DNA from: Lindgomyces ingoldianus
Lineage: Eukaryota; Ascomycota; Dothideomycetes; Pleosporales; Lindgomycetaceae
Reading direction: 5' to 3'
DNA: 64,000 nt
Assembly (NCBI RefSeq): GCF_010093535.1
Contig: NW_022985183.1
Span: forward strand, 310,001-374,000
Positions 56,600-64,000 of the stretch are shown piece after piece. Position 1 is the stretch's first letter, and each line of letters opens with the position of its first letter. Made by a program: the position numbers and the translations under genes. The notes beneath the pieces are model-generated. The model saw only the letters and a program-made list of their open reading frames with translations. It was not told the DNA's origin and did no database searches.

Positions 56600-59500
56600 T
56601 ATTAGAGGTTTATTATGCAAAGTACTTAAAAAAGGATCTTTTTTTTTAGACAAAATAGAAGCTTTAAAGGCTAAAGTAAAAGGCTATTTTTTTTCTTAAC
56701 TGTTGTTAGCTAGGACTTGCCTCTAAAGGCTGCTACTATCTAGTAATAACATAGCTGTTCCTTTTAATATAGGTGCTTTATTGCCTAGCTAGTTTCTTTT
56801 AAACAAGCTTAAAGGTACTTTTATACTAATAGCTGCATGTTTCTTAAGTTCTTAGCTAGTTCTTATGTATTTTTACTAGTAAGCTACTTTTTTTATTTTA
56901 CTAAGAACTTTTTTTAGTTTTTTTAATTACTTACTATGTGTTTAACTTTATACTCTATTTCTTTATTCTTTTATCTCTAGATAAATAAGGGGATCTCTTT
57001 AAGTGCTTTTTCTAGCTTAAAGATATAGAACTATAGGTAGATTTTTATATGCAGAGGAAGCTTAAGCTTGCAGTTGTTTTATTAGGTCTATAAGACTTTA
57101 TAAGGTCTTATCTTTTTTTTTATAAGCTTTCTTAAGAGTCTAGGTATCTTTAAGTTTTTAGTGTTAAAATACACATAATTCTTTAGGTAAATTTCTAGTC
57201 TTAGTTATTATAACTTGTTTGCATATTTCTTTATTATTTCTCTGCTAGACTTTACTTCTATAGCTAACTTTTTATAGATTTATTGTAGGTCTGTTAGCTA
57301 ATCTATTAACTCTTATAGGTCTATAGGTTAATTTCTGTATAGTGTAAAGTAGGGGTTATATCTAAAATTAGCCTTATAAGGTGTTTCTTTTGTTGTAGCT
57401 AACTTTACATTATTAATAGCTAGTTGCGCTATTAGAAGCTATTCTGCTTAATTATTTTAAGTGTAGGAAATGTACTTTCTTAAATATCTTTCTACTTCTA
57501 TGTTTACTCTTTTAGTCTAACTATTTATTTGCAGGTGGTAAGCTGTTAATAGCTTGTATACTATGCTAAGGTGCCTTATTACTGCTTTCTAGAAACTGCT
57601 AGTAAATAGTTTATTTTAGTTAGAGATAATAATCTTAAGGCATTTATATATAAATATAACATTTTATTTTAGTTTGTAAATAAATTCTTTAGCTGTTATT
57701 ATTTTTTCTAAGGGCTAAGTATGTAGGTATTTAGTAGTTTTATTTAGAGCCACTGTAATTATATTGCACATCTTGTCTGTCCCTAGTTCTTTAGACAGGG
57801 GTAATTCTATAATAAAATTTATTATAATTATTATTTATAGTAATTTTAGTGCTTTAATTAGTTAAAGGTATCTATAGGCCTTATGCCTTTATAGGTTGTT
57901 TTTATTACAGGTATTATATTCTTTAAGCACTTCTGTGCATAACTGCTTTACCTTTAGTATTTATTATAGTATAGCAGCCCTTAGCTTCTTCTAAAGGGTG
58001 CCTATTTCTAAGCAGCTAAACATTAGAGATTTATAATATTCTTAAATTAAGTTTTTTTACTCTTACTTACTAGCTATAAGCATGTAGAATTCTTTTATAA
58101 GATAAGGTCTATTATAGATCTATCCTTTATTAGTTTTTTTAAAGAGTGTAAACTTTTTAGTTCTCTCTTTTTCTTTATTAAAGTAGTCTAGTTTTTAGCT
58201 AAGGGTGTTAGCTTACTAGTTTTGTGCTCTAGGTACATGTTTAATAATATAGTTAAACTATGCAAGTTCTATAGCCTATTTTATGTGTATTAGTAATAAT
58301 TTCTTTACTAATAGAAACATGACTAAATTTGTATAGTCTATTATAATATTAAATAGCTTTGCTATTCTATGTAGCTTTGTAGCTTATACTTTTATAGCGT
58401 TTAAGATTGCTTTTAGTTTCTTATTAGGTATGCTATAACCTACTTTAGGTCCTAAGAACTTAGCAGAAGTGTATGCAACTAGGTGCTATTTTCTGTCTTC
58501 CTGTTTTTAATAAAGCGCAGCCCTACTAGCTTCTAGGGATGCATCTGTGTGGATCTTTATATCTAACTGTAGGTTATACATCCTTAGTACTAGTTTAGCT
58601 GTTATAGCTTGTTTTAATATTATAAATGCTTTATTTATTTTAGGGGTCTAGATAAATCTTGCTATAGCCTATTTCTTAGTTATAGTGTTTATTAATAGTA
58701 TAGCAATCTTTAAGTAATCTCTAATTATTTGTTTTATATAACCTAATAGTTCTAGGAATTCTTTTACTTCTTTAACTATTATAAGTTCTAGCTATTTAAG
58801 TACCTTTTATATTTTAGCTAAGTTAATCTTTATTTCTTTTTTATTAATTATAAATTCTAAATATTTTGTTTTAGCAATGTAAAATTTATATTTAGAGAGC
58901 TGTAAGTAGAGTTTATATTTTCTAAGCTGTTCTAAGATTTTTTGTACCTTTTATACATAGTCTTTAAAAGTGTCTTTTAAATAGATAAGGACGTTATCTA
59001 GATACACTAGGGTGAAGACATTAAGGTATAAGTTAAAGGCTGTGTTAATAATTTACTAGAACATTGCTAGGGCATTTATTAGGCTAAAAAGCATTACTAG
59101 TAGTTTATAAAGTCCCTATAAGGTTTTAAACACTATAAGCTACTTATCTTCTTTTTATATCCTTATTTTATTAAATCTGTCTTGTACATTAAACTTTATA
59201 AAGTACTAAGTTCCTTTTAATTAGTTTATAATATTCTAGATAATTAGTAAGAGAAACTAATTTTAAACTATGTTATTATTTAGAGTCCTATAGTCTTAGT
59301 AGACTTAGATTTTTTTTTCTTTCTTTTTTACAAAAACTATAGCTAAAGCTACAGAGCTATAGCTTTCTTAAATATAGCCCTATGCTAACATTCTATTAAC
59401 ATACTCTTACAAGGCCTCCTTTTATACCCTTGTTAGGGGGCAGAGCTTATGTGTTTTTAAGTTGTAATCTTTTATTAGGTTAATAGCATAATTCTAAGGC

Positions 59501-62500
59501 TAATGTAGTAGTAATTCTTTAGAGTCCTCTAGTGTCTTAAACATGTTCTTATAATTCTTATATTTAGCTAGGATACGCCCTTTGTTCTAGGTTTAAATAA
59601 CACTAATCTATTCTACATTCTTATCTGCCTTAATTTTTTTATAAAAGACTTTTTTAAGCTTTTTTTTTATTATTCTTATTACCTAAGCTTTTAGCTTTTA
59701 GTAGGGAAATTTCTAAGGTTTCCTTTTCTTAGGGTAGTAACTACTACTCTGTTTTGCTTGTTTGTGGATTAGGCATCTATTGTTATAGCATGCTAACTAG
59801 GTTATGCGTGCGTGGTTGTTAAAAGTTTCTATAGTTATAGTCCTCTAATTAATTACAGAGTTATGTGTTCTAAGCTAGTTATAGCCTAGAATTGCATTAT
59901 ATTTGCCTTCTAGCTTAAGTATGTTTATAGACCTTTAATTACTTATGTTAGGGGTCTTAAAGTCCTTTTTATAGGTTTCTAGGTTAATCTATTCTCTGCT
60001 GTATTTAATTAATAACATGTTAGTAAAGGTTACCTTAAACAGGTTTTTTTTTATTTAGAATAGTATACTTTGTTTATCTACCTATTTCTTATCTATTGCA
60101 GTGAAGGTGCATCTACTGTCTATAAGGGCTAGCCTAGGCTACCCTTTATACGTGAAGGTGGTTATTAGGCTGTGTTCTGCCCCTTATCTTACTATAATTA
60201 CTGCTAATATGTTGTGTTTAACTTTTTTATTAGAAAGAGAATAGAAGTTAATGTTCTATAAGTTATTATTAAATTTGTCTTTTTTTTTTTATAGATTTAA
60301 TATTTTTAATTATAGCAGTTAGCTGCTTTACATTTATAATCTTTAACTAGATAATGTAATATTAGGTAGTCTTTTTTTTTTACTACTTTTTACTAAAAGT
60401 AGTAGAACCTATAATTTTTTTATTTATTACACTTTATCTATGCTTCCTGTTTATAAGAAGGAGCTGTTTAACAGGTGTAGCAATTTATAGTTTTGTAGGC
60501 TAAAGCTGTTCCTTGCTATAGGCAACTATTATAGTTCCTTTTCTATGTAGGCTACTATCCTGCTTAATGTTTGTTATCCTAGTGTCTAACACAGTACTGT
60601 TGTGTACACTAATACTAGGGGTACAGACACTTATTAGGTCTGTGTAACATATTAAGAGGACTTTTTTAAGTCTACTAAGGGTATTTTTTTGTTTGTACTA
60701 GCTGTACAGGGTGCTCTTTTTATTAGCAACTGTTTGTGCTATAGGTGCTGCTTCTGCAGAGGACACATTATCTGTAATTCTGTTGTATTGTAAGAGCTTT
60801 CCTAGAGATTACTAGGCTTAGGAGCAGTGTCTTAGGTTTTTTAGGCGCTAGTTAGGGTACTTTAAACCTAGCAGGTTTACCTAGCTATTCTAGCTTCTAG
60901 TCTTTAATTTTAGTAAAAAATTACTATTACTTTTCTTTATTTATAATGTTGTATTTAACTTTAGCTATCCTTTATATAATGTTAAATGTTAAGTAGTTGT
61001 TACTAATGTTTATTTAGTAAAGTAAGACTATATAGTTGCTTAAGTAGTTATGTTATAACCTACACTTCTAACACTTGCATCCTTAAAACTGTTAAGAAAG
61101 CTCTCTTGCTAAGGTGCTAAGGGTTTAGTCTTAGAGGGGAAACTGTTCCTTTTTTTTAGATATTTATAATATATCCTTAGATCTAAGTTTCTTTTTTATA
61201 TCTTTTAAGAATTATAAGGTCCTGCAATACTATATTAAAGCTAATAAAGTTTTAAATAACTACTTTTTAATATAGTTTAGAGCAGTTATTTAAAAAGTAG
61301 TTTTCTCTGCATTACTAGTAAAGTCTATTATCTAGTCTTTCTTATATTTTCTTATCTGTAAGGCTGCATTTAGCATTAATAGCTTTTATTATTGCAGTAG
61401 TATTTTTATTCTCCCCCTTCTAGAAGTCTAGGTAGTTTTAGTAAAAATGTTTTACTTTTTTATAGTTTAAGCAGGCCTTATTTTCTAGCTACTTTTATTA
61501 TTCCTTTATTAAAGGTAGCCTATTGCGTCCTAGAACTTAGCTCTTTTTAAGGGGGGAGCTTTATGTATACTTTATATAACTAAGGTCTATTAGTTTTTTA
61601 TTATATTATAGAAGCTTTTTTCTTTTTAGAATAAACTTTAGTTTTTAGGGGGTTTCTTTTTATTTCTTTTCTTTTTTACACTCCTTATAACAGTTGTTAT
61701 AGGTTGTTGCCTATATAATAAAGTTTTTAAAGGTAGTTAGTTTTTTACTATGTATAAATTTGTCTTTTACTATCTTGCTTAATCTATTATAGAACATGCA
61801 GCAGAGAGCCTTCTAGTCTGTCTATCCACAGATGGCTAGCTGTTCTCTAAAACGTGCTGCATAGTTTTAGACTAGGCTAGTTTCTTATTTTATAGTATCT
61901 AGTTTATTAGCTATAATCTTTTTTTTATTAAGAGTTCTGTAAATAGCTATTAAAGCTTCTTTAAAGTTTTTAATATTACTAAATATCTCTTCTGTTTTAG
62001 GGGTAAGTGCTTTACTGTTTACCCTAAAGTTTATCTAATTATCTGCTTAGGGTTAGAACTAAATTGCAGGGGGGCCTTTTAAGTATAGTCCTATCTAAGA
62101 TATTATTTCTGTGTTAGTTTAAAATGCTTCTTTGTTATATTACATATAAAGGTGGCATTTTATAAAGAATAGTTAGAGGTCTTTTAGTAATTTTTTAAAA
62201 GGCTTTAGAAAGGCTAATCTTAAAGCTTTTTTAGCTATAATGCTTATTTTTTTAAATAAGATGTTTTAGATTTTTGCTAGCTTTACTTATAGTTTATGTA
62301 TTTAATAGGCTTAATTAGTTATTTTTTAGAGGCTTAAGAGTTTAAAAGGGTTTTATAATTTTATTACTTTTTAGTAAAGGTTAGTAATTTTTTTTTTAAG
62401 TTTTAGTAGTTTACTAACTTTATTGCTAATCTGCTAGAGTTTCTTAATGTTATCCTAGATTAAATTAATCTGTTCTGCTAGAATAGCTTTACTTTAGGTA

Positions 62501-62595
62501 GGAACTTCTGTGGATCCTAATAGCGCAGTGTAGGCTATGTTAGAATCTAAATTATGTTAAGAGGTTACTATACTTTTTAAAGAGGTAGTATTTAA
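56600..62595 (-). pseudogene. Gypsy V gag-pol relic
   Basis: Minus strand. RT lies at about 59400-58950, with LVYLDNVLIYLK at 59010-58979 (usual Y-x-D-D, one aspartate now asparagine). Integrase is at about 57780-57300, with TAKEFIYKLK, IIISN-stop-NKLFTS and LTAYHLQINS-stop-TKR. Gag should occupy about 62500-60500 but no zinc knuckle could be fixed. No chromodomain was identified with certainty. Stops are frequent. Confidence 0.8.
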
Positions 62596-63187
62596 TGTTA
62601 TAATTCTTACTTTGTAGAAGCACTTAGGTCTAGTAATGTTCCTAAGGGATAAGTAGGACAGGTGGAAGGGGCTAATCTAGTAGGGTGTACAGTCTTACGT
62701 ACAGGCTATTAGGCTAATAGAGAATAAAGGGTGACTAGATTATAGTTTGCCCTATGTGTAGCAGTAGAAAGGCTAGGGTTAAACAGTCCTTGTAGGACAG
62801 GGTTAGAGGTATATATAGTGTAAGATATATAAATAGTATTACAGCTTTTTAGAAAGCTAAATGCTACTTAGTCTATATAATAAATAAACTAAACATTAAA
62901 CACACCTTTTAAAGGTTGTTTAATGTAGAAACTATATACATGTGCTAGGGCGCTAAGGGGAGTTTGCGGAGTCTATAGGAGCTTGCTAAGGGGGGCTCCC
63001 TAAGCTCCCTTTAGCTCCCTGAACTCGTGGCCTGCTTTCCTATTAGACGACGCATTCTTCCACGACGTCAGGCAGCCGCGCTGCCTCCGTGTCCTCCAAT
63101 TGATCTGTAAGCGAGCCCTGTCCCAATCCAGCTAGATTGTGGAGCACCGCGGGTGGAGTTACGTTGGTCCAACCATAGACCGTAACA
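62596..63187 (-). repeat. 5' LTR of Gypsy V (592 bp)
   Basis: The inner end is mutated (TGTTATAATTCTTACTTTGTAG). The outer ~240 bp (about 62950-63187) are intact and carry CG-rich segments such as GACGACGCATTC. Confidence 0.94.
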
Positions 63188-63192
63188 ACTAC
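63188..63192. repeat. 5-bp target-site duplication (right) of Gypsy V
   Basis: ACTAC, identical to 55515-55519. Confidence 0.94.
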
Positions 63193-64000
63193 TTACCTAA
63201 ATAATTTACCTAACTAGATTTAATAAAAAATAACTTAAAAAAAGTTTTATTTTTTATACTATAACTATTATAATTACCTACTAACACTATAAAAAGCAGA
63301 TTAAGCTTTATATAATAAACATAGGATGTTATAACCTAATCTTAGAACAACTATAGCTATATTAGTATAAGGTTGCCTTTAATTACTAAAAGTAAGTTCT
63401 AAACTTTAACTCTTTTTAATGCTAAGATATATGCTTACGCTTACACCTAAATAATACTTAAGTAGCACTTAATATAGAAGGTTTCTAGACCTACTTTTTA
63501 ATAACCTAAAGAAAAACTACCTAAGTAAGGCTAACAAGCTAGGCCTTTTACTAAAATAGGCTATATAAAATAATTTAATAACTACTTAAACCTAAAGAAA
63601 AAAAAGCCTTTAAAAAATCTTTACCTACCTAATTTAAACATAAACTAGGACTTAAACAGTAGATAAACATCTACTATATAAGACCTACTCTGTTTATAAC
63701 TCTAGCTTAATAACTAGATTATAAAATCTACATAGTTATAATTTCTAATATAGACTAAGCTTTAGCTCCCTAAAAACGCACTAACTTAAGAATAATAGTC
63801 CTTTAAAACTACTATAACTTGTTATATGTCTTTTTTTAAGATAAGTCTAATAAGCTTTTAATATAACATTTATATAATTACTAAATAACTTTTAAGCCTA
63901 GTAAATAACCTAGTTATAGGCTACTATATAAAATATTACTAAATAAATTAAAAGTGCTTTAAAAATACCTTAATAAGAACTTAAAGAAAAGGTTTATTTA
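63193..64000 (+). pseudogene. Gypsy G2 gag relic, last segment in window
   Basis: Aligns with G1 from about 18250 to 19055 and continues past the window edge. Confidence 0.8.

Larger units (their letters stand above)
55520..63187 (-). mobile_element. Gypsy element V (7668 bp), minus strand, RIP-inactivated
   Basis: Two 592-bp LTRs (55520-56111 and 62596-63187), TG...CA, flanked by ACTAC. Pol reads on the minus strand, so the 5' LTR is the right one. Its integrase resembles that of W (shared AKEFIYKLK-type segment), suggesting a related lineage. It is inserted in the gag of G2. Confidence 0.95.
53505..64000 (+). mobile_element. Gypsy G2 (same family as G1), truncated by window end
   Basis: The 318-bp 5' LTR is 53505-53822, starting TGTCACGGTATCCTCCCCGG. 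Internal sequence is 53823-55032, 55323-55519 and 63188-64000. It aligns with G1 from 16850 to about 19040. The interruptions are a solo LTR (55033-55322) and Gypsy V (55520-63187). The preceding 5 bp are GCAGG, so the right copy of the duplication would be found outside the window. It is inserted in pogo copy 2. Confidence 0.92.

Overview
The window looks like nuclear DNA of a filamentous ascomycete (Pezizomycotina). The genes have short introns (49, 43 and 99 nt) with GT...AG borders and a TACTAAC-type branch site. They sit in GC-balanced islands separated by long, extremely AT-rich blocks. Those blocks are transposable elements in which C has become T and G has become A on a massive scale, which is the signature of repeat-induced point mutation (RIP). 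No species can be named from this sequence alone.

Layout. 1-1719: head half of a RIP-destroyed hAT transposon that runs off the left edge. 1720-8085: host sequence with the remains of a coiled-coil gene, cut by a small hAT derivative (3422-4260) and a full-length RIPed hAT (4456-7533), each with a perfect 8-bp target duplication. 8086-16103: gene island with an M28 family peptidase (9844-12341, three exons), a small broken reading frame (12715-13155) and a RING-type protein with an acidic repeat tail (13873-15183). 16112-22435: a third hAT-like element carrying a nested Gypsy retrotransposon (16532-22193). 22445-27177: second gene island with a conserved two-exon gene on the minus strand (23308-24207) and an F-box protein on the plus strand (24773-25441), arranged head to head. 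27339-64000: one continuous nest of transposons.

The nest can be ordered from target-site duplications and LTR pairs. The outer element is a minus-strand chromovirus (X; its 3' LTR is 27339-27628), which continues past the right edge. Into it went Gypsy Y (27778-34777), Copia Z (36576-52460) and a pogo/Fot1-like element (52751 onward). Z in turn received Gypsy W (41032-48625) and a second pogo/Fot1 copy (49234-51098). The pogo copy at 52751 received Gypsy G2 (53505 onward), and G2 received a solo LTR of the X family (55033-55322) and Gypsy V (55520-63187). Two assembly gaps lie inside Z (39660-39669 and 51642-52291).

The most striking signal is positional. In the LTR elements the outermost roughly 100-250 bp are nearly free of RIP, while the same LTR sequence at the inward-facing position is heavily mutated. 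Coordinates of LTRs, terminal repeats and exons were read base by base. Domain positions inside RIPed pol genes are approximate, because those frames are full of stops.
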